A stretch of DNA of 64,000 bases from Arenimonas sp049195245 (GTDB taxonomy: Bacteria > Pseudomonadota > Gammaproteobacteria > Xanthomonadales > Xanthomonadaceae). The stretch is from NCBI RefSeq assembly GCF_049195245.1, contig NZ_JBMIRR010000020.1, positions 105,552-169,551 on the forward strand. The letters run 5' to 3'. This document shows positions 42,935-53,171 of this stretch, one piece after another. The position numbers were made by a program, and so were the translations under genes. Position 1 is the first letter of the stretch; every line of letters begins with the position of its first letter. Below the pieces are notes generated by a model, which saw nothing but the letters and a program-made list of their open reading frames with translations, had not been told where the DNA came from and did no database searches.

Positions 42935-44824
42935 ATGCCCGCCTGGTCCCTAGACCGCGCCCGCCACACCTACTCCGTGCCGTACTGGAGCGAGGGCTAC
43001 TTCGACGTGGACGCCCGCGGCCACGTGGTGGTGCTGCCACGCGGCGCCGGCGGCCCGGCGCTGTCGCTGCCCGAGGTGGTGGACCAGGCCACCGCCGCCG
43101 GCCTGAAGCTGCCGCTGCTGCTTCGCTTCTCCGACGTGCTGGGCAACCGGCTGGGCAAACTGCAGGCCGCGTTCGCGCGCGCCATTGCCGAGCTCGACTA
43201 CCGCGGCGGCTACACCGCCGTCTATCCGATCAAGGTGAACCAGCATCGCGGCGTCGCCGGTGAGCTGGCCTCGGCCGGCGGCGAAGGCTTCGGCCTCGAG
43301 GCCGGCTCCAAGCCCGAGCTGATGGCGGTGCTGGGCCTGGCCAAGCCGGGCAGCCTGGTGATCTGCAACGGCTACAAGGACCGCGAGTTCATCCGCCTGG
43401 CCCTGATCGGCCGAAAGCTGGGGCTGCAGACCTTCATCGTCATCGAGAAACCCTCCGAGCTGGCGATGGTGATCGAGGAATCCCGCGCGCTGGGCGTGAA
43501 GCCCGGCCTGGGCGTGCGCATGCGCCTGGCCTCGCTGGGCGCCGGCAAGTGGCAGAACAGCGGCGGCGACAAGGCCAAGTTCGGCCTCTCGCCGCGCCAG
43601 GTGCTGGACCTGGTGGAGCGACTGAAGGCGGCCGACATGCTCGACGCGCTGCAGCTGCTGCATTTCCACATGGGCTCGCAGATCTCCAACGTGCGCGACA
43701 TCGCCAACGGCATGCGCGAGGCCGTGCGCTACTTCGTCGAACTCACCAAGATGGGCCTGGACATCCGCTACATGGATTCCGGCGGCGGCCTGGGCGTGGA
43801 CTACGAGGGAACCCGCTCGCGCGGCTTCTGCTCGATGAACTACGGCCTGGACCAGTACGCGCACACCCTGCTGCAGCCGCTGGCGGAAGCCTGCACCGAG
43901 CATGGCCTGAAGCCGCCGATGATGGTGACTGAAGCCGGCCGCGCGATGACGGCCCACCATGCCGTGATGGTGGTGAACGTGTCCGAGGTCGAGCGCGCGC
44001 CGGAAGGCTCGGTGCCGCCGGAGACGCCGCAGGAACCGGCCGCGGTGCGCCACCTGCGCGAGACCCACGCCGCCCTGGGCGAGCGCCCGGCGCTGGAGCT
44101 CTACCACGAGGCCCAGCACCACTTGGCCGAGGGCCAGGCGCTGTACGCGCTGGGCCAGCTCACGCTGGACCAGCGCGCGCAGCTCGACGACCTCTTCTAC
44201 GCCATCGCCCACGAGGTGCGTTCGCGGCTGACCGGCGAGGAGCGCAGCCACCGCGACGCGCTCGACGAGCTCAACGAGCGCCTGGTGGACAAGTATTTCG
44301 TCAACTTCTCGGTGTTCGAATCCATCCCCGACGTCTGGGCGATCGACCAGGTGTTTCCGATCGTGCCGATCGCGCGCCTGGACGAGGCGCCCGACCGCCG
44401 CGGCGTGATCGCCGACCTGACCTGCGACTCCGATGGCCGCATCGACACCTACGTCGAATCCGAGGCGCTGGACAGCTCGCTGCCGCTGCATTCCCCGCGC
44501 GCCGGCGAAAGTTACCGGCTGGGCATCTTCATGGTGGGCGCGTACCAGGAGACCCTGGGCGACATTCACAACCTGTTCGGCGACACCGACACGGCGAACG
44601 TGCAGCTCGACGCGCGCGGCGGTTATTCGGTGACGCGCCAGCGGCGCGGCGACACCACCGACGTGATGCTCGACTACGTCGGCTACGACCTGACCGAACT
44701 GCGCGCGACCTACCGCGCCAAGGTGGACGCCGCCGGCCTGGGCGCCGACGAGGCGGAGGCAATGCTGGCCGCGCTGGAGGCCGGGCTGACCGGCTACACC
44801 TACCTGCACGAGGAAAACGCATGA
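42935..44824 (+). CDS. speA: Biosynthetic arginine decarboxylase
   Basis: A 629-residue PLP enzyme that makes agmatine from arginine for polyamine synthesis. Signs are the start YSVPYWSEGYFDV, the PLP lysine in YPIKVNQHRGVAG, DSGGGLGVDYEGTRS, and SVFESIPDVWAIDQVFPIVPI. The start at 42935 aligns with the family; the frame opens at 42902. It is divergent from speE and overlaps the next gene by 4 bp (ATGA). Confidence 0.95.
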   Translation: MPAWSLDRARHTYSVPYWSEGYFDVDARGHVVVLPRGAGGPALSLPEVVDQATAAGLKLPLLLRFSDVLGNRLGKLQAAFARAIAELDYRGGYTAVYPIKVNQHRGVAGELASAGGEGFGLEAGSKPELMAVLGLAKPGSLVICNGYKDREFIRLALIGRKLGLQTFIVIEKPSELAMVIEESRALGVKPGLGVRMRLASLGAGKWQNSGGDKAKFGLSPRQVLDLVERLKAADMLDALQLLHFHMGSQISNVRDIANGMREAVRYFVELTKMGLDIRYMDSGGGLGVDYEGTRSRGFCSMNYGLDQYAHTLLQPLAEACTEHGLKPPMMVTEAGRAMTAHHAVMVVNVSEVERAPEGSVPPETPQEPAAVRHLRETHAALGERPALELYHEAQHHLAEGQALYALGQLTLDQRAQLDDLFYAIAHEVRSRLTGEERSHRDALDELNERLVDKYFVNFSVFESIPDVWAIDQVFPIVPIARLDEAPDRRGVIADLTCDSDGRIDTYVESEALDSSLPLHSPRAGESYRLGIFMVGAYQETLGDIHNLFGDTDTANVQLDARGGYSVTRQRRGDTTDVMLDYVGYDLTELRATYRAKVDAAGLGADEAEAMLAALEAGLTGYTYLHEENA

Positions 44825-45690
44825 AGGCCGGTTTCATCGGACTGGGCGCGATGGGCGCGCCGATGGCCGGGCACCTGGCGGCCAAGGGCCTGCTGGCGGT
44901 GGTGGACAACCGCACGCGCAACAAGGCCGACGCGCTGGCCGCGCAGCTGGGCGTGCTTGCGGCCGCCACCCATTCCGACTTTGCGGGCTGCGACGTGGTG
45001 GCCCTGTGCGTACCGCGCGACGAGGACCTGGCCGGTCAGGTGACCGCCCTGGCCGAGGTGCTTCGGCCGGGAAGCGTGGTGGTCGACCACAGCACGGTGT
45101 CGGTGGCGGCCGCGCGCAGCGCGCAGGCCCTGCTGTCGGCGCGCGGCATCGGCTTCCTCGACGCGCCGGTGTCGGGCGGCGTGGAGGGTGCGCGCAACGG
45201 CAAGCTGTCGGTGATGGTGGGCGGCGATGCCGCCGACCTGGAAATCGCGCGGCCCGCGCTGGAGGCCTACGCCGCGCGCATCACCCACATGGGCGGCACC
45301 GGCAGCGGCCAGGCGACCAAGGCGGTGAACCAGGTGCTGGTGGCCGGCATCAACGAGGCCGTCTGCGAAGGCCTGGCCCTGGGCGAGCGGCTGGGCCTGG
45401 ATCCGGCGCGGCTGATCCCGACGCTGATGGCGGGCGCGGCCAGCAACTGGTTCCTGGACAAGCGCGGCGCGACGATGCTGCAGGGCCAGTTCGCGCCCGG
45501 CTTCAAGTGCAGCCACATGGCCAAGGACCTGGGCATCGTGCAGGCGATGGCGCGCGAGGCCGGCCTGCGCAGCCCGGTGGTGGACATGGCGCGCGCGGAC
45601 TACGAGCAGCTGAGCCTGCGGGGCGAAGCCGACTCCGACACCTCGGCGCTGATCCTGCTCAAGCGCATGCCGGCGACGCGGGACGACTAG
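44821..45690 (+). CDS. 3-hydroxyisobutyrate dehydrogenase-like NAD(P) oxidoreductase
   Basis: A 289-residue beta-hydroxyacid dehydrogenase. The Rossmann start is GFIGLGAMGAPMAGHLAAKG, the substrate-binding segment DAPVSGGVEGARNGKLSVMVGG, and catalytic Lys in GSGQATKAVNQVLV. The family includes hydroxyisobutyrate, tartronate-semialdehyde and glyoxylate reductases; the substrate is unknown. The ATG overlaps the speA stop. Its TAG stop lies in a CTAG shared with the convergent membrane protein gene. Confidence 0.9.
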   Translation: MKAGFIGLGAMGAPMAGHLAAKGLLAVVDNRTRNKADALAAQLGVLAAATHSDFAGCDVVALCVPRDEDLAGQVTALAEVLRPGSVVVDHSTVSVAAARSAQALLSARGIGFLDAPVSGGVEGARNGKLSVMVGGDAADLEIARPALEAYAARITHMGGTGSGQATKAVNQVLVAGINEAVCEGLALGERLGLDPARLIPTLMAGAASNWFLDKRGATMLQGQFAPGFKCSHMAKDLGIVQAMAREAGLRSPVVDMARADYEQLSLRGEADSDTSALILLKRMPATRDD

Positions 45691-46487
45691 CGCGCCGGCG
45701 CTGGCGGCGGCGCGGCGTCCATCGAGCGCAGCAGGTCCTGCATCGGCGCCTGGCTGACCACCAGCAGGCCCTTCTGCGGCCGGTCCAGGTCGGTGATCAG
45801 CAGCAGCACGGTCGCGAAGGCCAGCACCATCACCAGCACCACCGGCGAGCGCCGGCCCTTGGCCAGGCCCGCCTGGTAGCCGACCGCGCCCATCGTGAAC
45901 AGGGACACCAGGTACAGCGCGAACCAGATGCTGCCGGCAATGCGGTTGCGCACGCCGTGGTTGAGGCGGGTGGCGTGCAGGTCGATGACGTCGTTGATCG
46001 CACCGACGAACAGCGCAATCACGCGCGCGTCGTCCTCCCGCCGGCTCATGGCCTCGGCCTGCGCCCACAGGTCGACGTGCAGGCGTTCGGAGGCGGCGAT
46101 GCCGCGGTCGCGGGTGGCCGGCTCGGCGAAGTCGATGCGGGCACGGGCGTAGTCGTGCAGCAGGGCCCGGGTGCGGCTCGCCTCGGGCTCGGCCAGCAAG
46201 CCGGCGCGCAGCCAGGCGGTGCCGATCGCGTTGGCCTCGTTGAGCACGATTTCCTTGCGGTCCTCGAAGCGCGACGAGGCCAGGCCGAAGGTGAAGGCCA
46301 GCATGAAGGCGAGCAGGCCGAGCGTGGCGCCCACCATCGCACCCACCGCGCTGCCGTCCTCGGGTTCGTGATGGTCGCGCCGGCGCCGGCCCGCGACCAG
46401 GCCCAGTTCCACCGCGCCAATCGACAGGGCCACCGTGCCCAGGTACACCGCCCACAGCGGCAGCGCGTCGAACCAGTCATGCAGCAT
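45687..46487 (-). CDS. Membrane protein of the bestrophin-like/DUF4239 type
   Basis: A 266-residue protein with two membrane segments near the start (about 13-30 and 50-68) and two near the end (about 190-208 and 219-235), separated by a charged soluble stretch. The pattern EIVLNEANAIGTAWLRAGLL is typical of DUF4239 (bestrophin-like) proteins, which have no proven role. The stop is a TAG within CTAG shared with the dehydrogenase gene. The gap to the next gene upstream is small. Confidence 0.7.
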   Translation of the reverse strand: MLHDWFDALPLWAVYLGTVALSIGAVELGLVAGRRRRDHHEPEDGSAVGAMVGATLGLLAFMLAFTFGLASSRFEDRKEIVLNEANAIGTAWLRAGLLAEPEASRTRALLHDYARARIDFAEPATRDRGIAASERLHVDLWAQAEAMSRREDDARVIALFVGAINDVIDLHATRLNHGVRNRIAGSIWFALYLVSLFTMGAVGYQAGLAKGRRSPVVLVMVLAFATVLLLITDLDRPQKGLLVVSQAPMQDLLRSMDAAPPPAPAR

Positions 46488-46576
46488 CGCGGGGTCCCCG
46501 GCCCGCGCGGGGCGCGGTCATGGGGACGATTGTGCGTAGCCGTGGCCGGCGCGGGCAAGCGTGGCCGGGCGCCGGC

Positions 46577-46981
46577 TCAGCGTGGCGGAGGCACCAGGGT
46601 TACCCGGTCGCGGCCCAGCCAGTCCAGCGCCGAATCCAGGTCGAAGAACAGGCGCAGGAAGTGGATGCCGAGGTTGCCGCACTGGATGGCGAAGAATTCG
46701 AAGTCGGCGCGCGAGCCCGAGGCCGGGTCGATCAGGATGGCGATGCGGAGGTCGGCGCCGAAGCCGGCGTCCTCGCCGCGCCGCGGCATGTCGAAGATCT
46801 CGGCGGTGCCCAGCGCCAGCCGGGTCAGCCGGTGGTCGATGAGGAAGCGGGCACAGTGCCGCCGGTGGCCTTCGGTGACGGCGTCGCGGGTGAGCTGGCG
46901 CAGGTCGGCGCGGCTGAATTCGCCTTCGGCCACCACCCGCACCATCTGGCGGTCTTCCAGGAAATCGACGGTCCAGCCCAT
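46577..46981 (-). CDS. Small SpoIIAA/STAS-like protein
   Basis: A 134-residue protein. It starts MGWTVDFLEDRQMVRVVAEGEFSRADL and contains RFLIDHRLTRLALGTAEIFDMPR, a beta-alpha pattern close to SpoIIAA-like (STAS/SEC14-type) proteins. It has no signal peptide. No function is recognised. It lies between the SPOR gene and the DUF4239 gene on the same strand, in the place where hslV often follows argS-ftsN in relatives; hslVU is not here. Confidence 0.65.
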   Translation of the reverse strand: MGWTVDFLEDRQMVRVVAEGEFSRADLRQLTRDAVTEGHRRHCARFLIDHRLTRLALGTAEIFDMPRRGEDAGFGADLRIAILIDPASGSRADFEFFAIQCGNLGIHFLRLFFDLDSALDWLGRDRVTLVPPPR

Positions 46982-47009
46982 GCCCTGACCTCCGCGTTGC
47001 CGCTGCCGA

Positions 47010-47602
47010 CTATTGTGCGCGTATCGCCACCGCTTCGATGCCGTGGTTGGCCAGCGCCGCCTTTGCCGCGGCCAGCGCGCCGGCCGTGGGGTAGGGCCCC
47101 AGCCGCACGCGGTACAGCGTACCGCCCTCGACCTGGGCCGCCTCGACCCGGGCGACTTCGCCGGTGAGGGCGATGCGTGCCTTCAGCGCGTCGGCGTCGG
47201 ACGACGACCGGAAGGCGCCGGCCTGGATCAGGAAGCGAACGCTGTCGGCCTGCGGCGGCACGGTGGCGTCCGGCGGCGCGGCGGCCTCGGCCTGGGCCTG
47301 GGCGTTGAGCTCGGCATCCGGGATGACAAATTCGCGCTCGCGCAGCTCGTCGAAGAAGGTGAACTCGGGCTTCTTGGGTTCGGGCGCGGCCTGCTGTGCC
47401 ACCGGTTCCTCGGTGGCCTGGGGCGCCTTGGCTTCGGGGTTGGGCTGCGGCAGCAGGCTGCCGGCCTCGCCCCACTGGCCGCGAAGCAGCAGCACCGCGG
47501 CGATCACCAGGCCGCCGAGCAGGCCCACCAGCAGCCAGATCCAGCCCGGCACGCCGCTGCCGCCGTTGCGGCGGGCCTGGTTCTTGCTGGAACGTCTTGC
47601 CA

Positions 47603-47603
<1 letters not shown>
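47010..47603 (-). CDS. SPOR-domain cell-division protein, FtsN-like
   Basis: A 197-residue protein: basic N-terminus, one membrane helix at about residues 20-42, a low-complexity linker, then a C-terminal SPOR domain (FLIQAGAFRSSSDADALKARI, YRVRLGPYPTAGALAAAKAAL) that binds denuded glycan. A Phe-rich EFTFFDELRERE lies in the linker. FtsN follows argS in many gammaproteobacteria, and this gene overlaps the argS stop by one base (TAATG), which supports an FtsN-like division role; the symbol is left blank as it could be another SPOR protein. Confidence 0.85.
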
Positions 47604-49372
<1,769 letters not shown>

Positions 49373-49402
49373 CGAAGGAATTTCCGCTTGGGGGAACTGC
49401 CT

Positions 49403-49433
49403 ATTCTAGCGCGGCGGGGGCGGGGTGCTGTCA
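49403..49433 (-). promoter_or_regulatory. argS promoter candidate
   Basis: On the minus strand TAGAAT (49403-49408) is a good -10 and TGACAG (49428-49433) lies 19 bp away. The latter is part of a pair of direct repeats, GGTGACAGC, 11 bp apart (49427-49446), which may be two protein contacts on one helix face. Confidence 0.45.
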
Positions 49434-49467
49434 CCGGGCTGTCACCGCGGGCCCGGACAATGCGCTC

Positions 49468-49561
49468 GACACGCCTAGACACCGTGTTCCTCTCCTTCAT
49501 TCGGCCCGGCGGCAGCGTCGGGTTCCGGGGCAGTGACCGACCTTCGGGTCGGTCTTTTTTT
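49468..49561 (+). ncRNA. Candidate small RNA upstream of argS, ending in a UUCG terminator
   Basis: No plus-strand gene precedes the strong plus-strand terminator at 49535-49561. A GACAAT -10-like hexamer at 49456-49461 would start a transcript of about 94 nt. The predicted RNA has CCTCTCCTT (49489-49497), which can pair with Shine-Dalgarno sequences, a 7-bp hairpin with loop GCAG at 49505-49522, and the terminator stem. The -35 is not clear and expression is unproven. Confidence 0.35.
49535..49561 (+). terminator. UUCG-loop intrinsic terminator
   Basis: An 8-bp stem (GACCGACC / GGTCGGTC) closes a TTCG tetraloop and is followed by seven T. There is no T-run on the minus strand, so it acts on plus-strand transcription only, although the genes on both sides are on the minus strand. 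Confidence 0.85.
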
Positions 49562-49591
49562 GCCCGTCCACCGGCGACGGGCGCGGCGCGT

Positions 49592-50626
49592 TCAGCCGGC
49601 CTCTTCGCGGCAGAGGGCCGCGAAGGCATCCAGCACCGCCTGCCCGTTGGCCGGGGGCTGGTGCTCGAAGCGCTGCTGGAGCCGCTGGCTGACCCGCCGC
49701 ACCAGCGGGCCATTGACCAGCTTGCGCGGCCCGAACACGCGCTCGCCCTCGCGCGAGCAGAAGCGGTGCAGGTCGAAGAAGTAGGTGATCTGGCCGCCGC
49801 TGAGGAAGCCCAGGCAGGGCCGGCCGCTCTCGGGCAGGGCCAGCGAGCGGCCCTGGCGGCGCTCGCGCTCGCGGCAAAGACGCTGGGCGCTTTCGGCCAG
49901 CAGGGGAAATTCCTCGCCCACGTTGGCGGTGTCCAGGTCGGCGGCCAGGCGGCCCAGGCGTTCACCGCGGTGGGCGCCGGCGTCGGCGTTCCATTCCGAG
50001 TGCTCGCCGTCGAGCCACAGGCCCAGGCCGCGGGCCAGCGATCCACCGGCCACGCGTGCCATGTCCTCGGCATCGGGGTGGGGCAGTGGACGCGGGTCGA
50101 AGGTGCTGCCGGCGATCATCAGTTCGAGCGCGAGGTAGAGGTCGCGGTCGGGGCCGCGGTCGAAGCCGCAGGTGTCGAGGATGCGGAAGGTCTCGGCAAT
50201 GCTGGCGGCTTCGTTGCCGCCGATCGGGCCGGGTACGTCCCGGGTCTCGCGCTGGCGCAGGTCGTGGCAGGCGGCGAACAGCAGCAGGGCAAGCGCATCG
50301 TCGGTGGGCAGGCCGTTCGGGCCCAGGCCATCGATCACGCGGGTGAGCCGGCGTTCGGCCAGCTCGAGTACATGGTCTTCGTTATGGTAGTCGTGCGGGT
50401 CGTCGCCGAAGCCGCCGTGGCGTCGGCCCAGGCGTGCCAGGCCAAGCAGGGCCGCGTCGCGGTGGCGCGGTGCGCCGCGGCCGTCGGTGATGCGCGCCAC
50501 CATCGCATCAATGCGGGCAGGAATGTCGGGACGCCGTTCCTGCAGCAGCGCCAGCGCGGCGGCGGCATCGGGCAGTTCGCGCTCGATCGGGTCGGGCGGA
50601 TATAAGCGGGAGTATCCGAGGATCAC
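49592..50626 (-). CDS. HD-like predicted metal-dependent phosphohydrolase
   Basis: A 344-residue protein of no named family that I can fix. DYHNEDHVLELAERRL and LLFAACHDLRQ resemble the His and His-Asp pieces of HD-domain phosphohydrolases, with GGNEAASI just after. The GTG at 50626 is chosen because GGAG lies 5 bp before it and a TATACT -10 (50662-50667) suits it; the only in-frame ATG, at 50698, would start upstream of that promoter. The C-terminal third is helical without clear motifs. It lies downstream of radC on the same strand. Confidence 0.65.
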   Translation of the reverse strand: MILGYSRLYPPDPIERELPDAAAALALLQERRPDIPARIDAMVARITDGRGAPRHRDAALLGLARLGRRHGGFGDDPHDYHNEDHVLELAERRLTRVIDGLGPNGLPTDDALALLLFAACHDLRQRETRDVPGPIGGNEAASIAETFRILDTCGFDRGPDRDLYLALELMIAGSTFDPRPLPHPDAEDMARVAGGSLARGLGLWLDGEHSEWNADAGAHRGERLGRLAADLDTANVGEEFPLLAESAQRLCRERERRQGRSLALPESGRPCLGFLSGGQITYFFDLHRFCSREGERVFGPRKLVNGPLVRRVSQRLQQRFEHQPPANGQAVLDAFAALCREEAG

Positions 50627-50661
50627 ACCGGCTCCATGCTGCGGCCCCCTGCCGCCAACGG

Positions 50662-50667
50662 AGTATA
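50662..50667 (-). promoter_or_regulatory. TATACT -10 box for the HD-like gene
   Basis: Minus-strand TATACT in the sequence GTATAC, about 36 bp before the chosen GTG start. The -35 is weak. It supports starting the gene downstream of the ATG at 50698. Confidence 0.4.
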
Positions 50668-50701
50668 CGCAGCGGCGGGCCCGGGGCAGCCAGGCCACCG
50701 C

Positions 50702-51376
50702 TCAGACCGCCCCCAGCCGGGCCATCGAGCAGGGCGCGCCGTCGCCGATGATGAAGTGGTCCAGCAGCCGGACCTCGACCAGGGCCAGGGCCTGCTTGAG
50801 GCGGGCCGTGACCGCGCGGTCGGCCGCGCTGGGTTCGGGACTGCCGCTGGGGTGGTTGTGCCCCAGGATGACGGCCGCGGCGTGGTGGGCCAGGCAGCGC
50901 TGCACGACTTCGCGCGGGTGCACCTCGGCCCCGTCCAGCGTGCCGCGGAACAGCTCCTCGAAGGCGATCACCCGGTGCCGGGTGTCCAGGAACAGGCAGG
51001 CGAACACTTCGTACGGAAGCGCCCGGAGCCGTCGCGACAGGTACTCGCCGGCGCGACCGGGTTCGGTGAGCGCCTCGCCGCGGGCCAGGCCCTGGGCCAG
51101 GTGGCGGGTGCCCAGCTCGAGGGCCCCGGCCAGGATGCAGGCACGGGCGGGTCCCAGGCCTTCCAGCCGCGCCAGCGCGGACGGACCCAGGTCGAGCAGT
51201 GCGCGCAGGTTGCCGGCGTGGTCCAGCAGCCGGCGGCCGAGGTCCACGGCGCTCAGGCCGCGCGTGCCCGAACCCAGGAAGATGGCCAGCAGTTCCGCGT
51301 CCGACAGGTGCGCCGGGCCGCGGGCCAGCAGTTTTTCGCGGGGGCGTTCGCCCGGGGGCCAGTCGTGGATGCGCAT
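50702..51376 (-). CDS. radC: RadC family JAB/MPN protein
   Basis: A 224-residue protein. It starts IHDWPPGERPREKLL and has the JAMM metal motif in the C-terminal half (EELFRGTLDGAEVHPREV, then LGHNHPSGSPEPSAAD). An N-terminal helix-hairpin-helix region is seen in LARLEGLGPARACIL. RadC function is unclear despite the old repair label. The start at 51376 is favoured over the Met at 51430 because it fits relatives. It is divergent from coaBC. Confidence 0.93.
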   Translation of the reverse strand: MRIHDWPPGERPREKLLARGPAHLSDAELLAIFLGSGTRGLSAVDLGRRLLDHAGNLRALLDLGPSALARLEGLGPARACILAGALELGTRHLAQGLARGEALTEPGRAGEYLSRRLRALPYEVFACLFLDTRHRVIAFEELFRGTLDGAEVHPREVVQRCLAHHAAAVILGHNHPSGSPEPSAADRAVTARLKQALALVEVRLLDHFIIGDGAPCSMARLGAV

Positions 51377-51471
51377 GGGGAGAGGATCGGCGACGCACCG
51401 CGGTCGTGGCATCGGAGCGTCTGTCCCCATCGGGTAAGCTAGTGCCGTTCACACGAGTAGGGAAAACTCAG

Positions 51472-52677
51472 GTGGCCGGACTGGAAGGTCAACGCATCCT
51501 GCTGGGCGTCAGCGGTGGCATCGCGGCTTACAAGGCCGCCGAGGTGCTGCGCCGGCTGCAGGATGAAGGCGCGCAGGTACGGGTGGTGATGACCGCCTCG
51601 GCCCTGCATTTCGTCGGCCCTACCACTTTCCAGGCGCTGTCCCGGCAGCCCGTCCGCAGCTCGCTGTGGGACGAGGCCGCCGAGGCCGCGATGGGCCACA
51701 TCGAGCTGGCCCGCTGGGCCACCCGCATCCTGGTGGTGCCGGCCACCGCCAATGTGATCGCGCGGCTCGCGCAGGGCCGCGCCAATGATCTGCTGAGCAC
51801 CCTGTGCCTGGCTTCCGAGGCGCCGCTGACCCTGGCCCCGGCGATGAACCGCGTGATGTGGGCGCACCCCGCCACCCAGGCCAATGTCGCCACCCTGGTG
51901 GCGCGTGGGGTCGAGCTGATCGGTCCGGCCGAGGGCGACCAGGCCTGTGGTGAGGTGGGCGCCGGCCGCCTGGTCGAGCCCGACCAGATCGTGGCCGCGC
52001 TGGTCGCGTCCGCGCGTCCGGGCAGGCTCGCCGGCAAGCGGGTGCTGGTCAGTGCCGGGCCCACGTTCGAGGACATCGATCCGGTCCGTTTCATTGGCAA
52101 CCGCAGCTCGGGAAAGATGGGTTTCGCGGTCGCTGCCGCCGCGCGGGCCCTCGGGGCGGAGGTGACCCTGGTGGCCGGCCCGGTGTCGCTGGCCACGCCG
52201 GCCGGCGTGCGCCGCATCGACGTGCGGCGCGCCGCGCAGATGCGCGACGCCGTGCTGGGCGAGCTGGCCGGTCATGACGTGTACCTGGGCGCGGCCGCGG
52301 TAGCCGACTACGCGCCGGCCCGGACGATGCCGCAGAAGATCAAGAAGTCGGGCGAAACGATGGCGCTGGAGCTGGTGCGCACCGCCGACATCCTGGCCGA
52401 GGTGGCCGCACACCCGCAGCGGCCGGCCCTGGTGGTGGGCTTCGCCGCCGAGACCCAGGACATGGAGGCCTACGCGCGCGACAAATTGCAGCGCAAGGGA
52501 CTGGACATGATCGCCGCCAACGACGTGGCCCGCGCGGGACAGGGCTTCGAATGCGACGACAACGCATTGTCGGTGTTCTGGCACGACGGCCGCCGCGACA
52601 TCCCGCATGGATCCAAGCCCCGGGTGGCCCGCGACCTGATGGCCCTGGTCGCCGACCGGCTGGAGGGCGGCAAATGA
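51472..52677 (+). CDS. coaBC: Bifunctional phosphopantothenoylcysteine decarboxylase / phosphopantothenate-cysteine ligase
   Basis: A 401-residue protein. The CoaC half (about 1-190) has the flavin-binding VSGGIAAYKAAEVLRRL and the conserved PAMNRVMW; the CoaB half starts VLVSAGPTFEDIDPVRFIGNRSSGKMG and has KIKKSGE. Together they make 4'-phosphopantetheine precursor for CoA. A GTG start is used; the preceding AGGG is about 10 bp off, and an upstream GTG at 51442 is possible. It is coupled to dut by a 4-bp overlap (ATGA). Confidence 0.95.
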   Translation: MAGLEGQRILLGVSGGIAAYKAAEVLRRLQDEGAQVRVVMTASALHFVGPTTFQALSRQPVRSSLWDEAAEAAMGHIELARWATRILVVPATANVIARLAQGRANDLLSTLCLASEAPLTLAPAMNRVMWAHPATQANVATLVARGVELIGPAEGDQACGEVGAGRLVEPDQIVAALVASARPGRLAGKRVLVSAGPTFEDIDPVRFIGNRSSGKMGFAVAAAARALGAEVTLVAGPVSLATPAGVRRIDVRRAAQMRDAVLGELAGHDVYLGAAAVADYAPARTMPQKIKKSGETMALELVRTADILAEVAAHPQRPALVVGFAAETQDMEAYARDKLQRKGLDMIAANDVARAGQGFECDDNALSVFWHDGRRDIPHGSKPRVARDLMALVADRLEGGK

Positions 52678-53132
52678 GCCGGGTCATCGAGTTCAGGCGG
52701 CTGGATCCGCGCCTGGGCGCCGAGTTCCCGCTGCCCGACTATGCCACCGCCCACTCGGCGGGCATGGACCTGCGCGCGATGCTGGACCAGCCGCTGGAGC
52801 TGGCGCCAGGCGACGCGCAGCTGGTGCCCACGGGCCTGGCCATGCATATCGGCGACCCCGGCCTGTGCGCGGTGATCCTTCCCCGCTCGGGCCTGGGACA
52901 CAAGCAGGGTCTGGTGATGGGCAACCTGGTGGGGCTGATCGACGCCGACTACCAGGGGCCTCTGATGGTGAGCCTATGGAATCGCGGGCGGTTTCCCATC
53001 ACCATCACGCCGGGGGATCGCGTCGCCCAGCTGGTATTCCTGCCCGTGGCACGGGTGGCGTTCCGGCAGGTCGATGAATTTGAACGCAGCGCGCGCGGGG
53101 AAGGTGGCTTTGGCCACACCGGCGTGCGTTGA
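52674..53132 (+). CDS. dut: dUTP diphosphatase
   Basis: A 152-residue homotrimeric dUTPase. Motifs are AHSAGMDLRA (I), LPRSGLGHKQGL (II), GLIDADYQGPL (III), RVAQLVFLPV (IV) and RGEGGFGHTG (V), all intact. It hydrolyses dUTP to dUMP and keeps uracil out of DNA. It sits between coaBC and algC, an order also seen in Pseudomonas. Confidence 0.98.
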   Translation: MSRVIEFRRLDPRLGAEFPLPDYATAHSAGMDLRAMLDQPLELAPGDAQLVPTGLAMHIGDPGLCAVILPRSGLGHKQGLVMGNLVGLIDADYQGPLMVSLWNRGRFPITITPGDRVAQLVFLPVARVAFRQVDEFERSARGEGGFGHTGVR

Positions 53133-53171
53133 GCGGGCCGGACGCGTCCGGGCCCGTCACCAGGGGGAAGC

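Noticed and set aside
49468..49561. Identification of the candidate RNA as the known Xanthomonas sX13 RNA
   Set aside because: Both have pyrimidine-rich stretches, but I cannot match sequence or location, so no identity is claimed.
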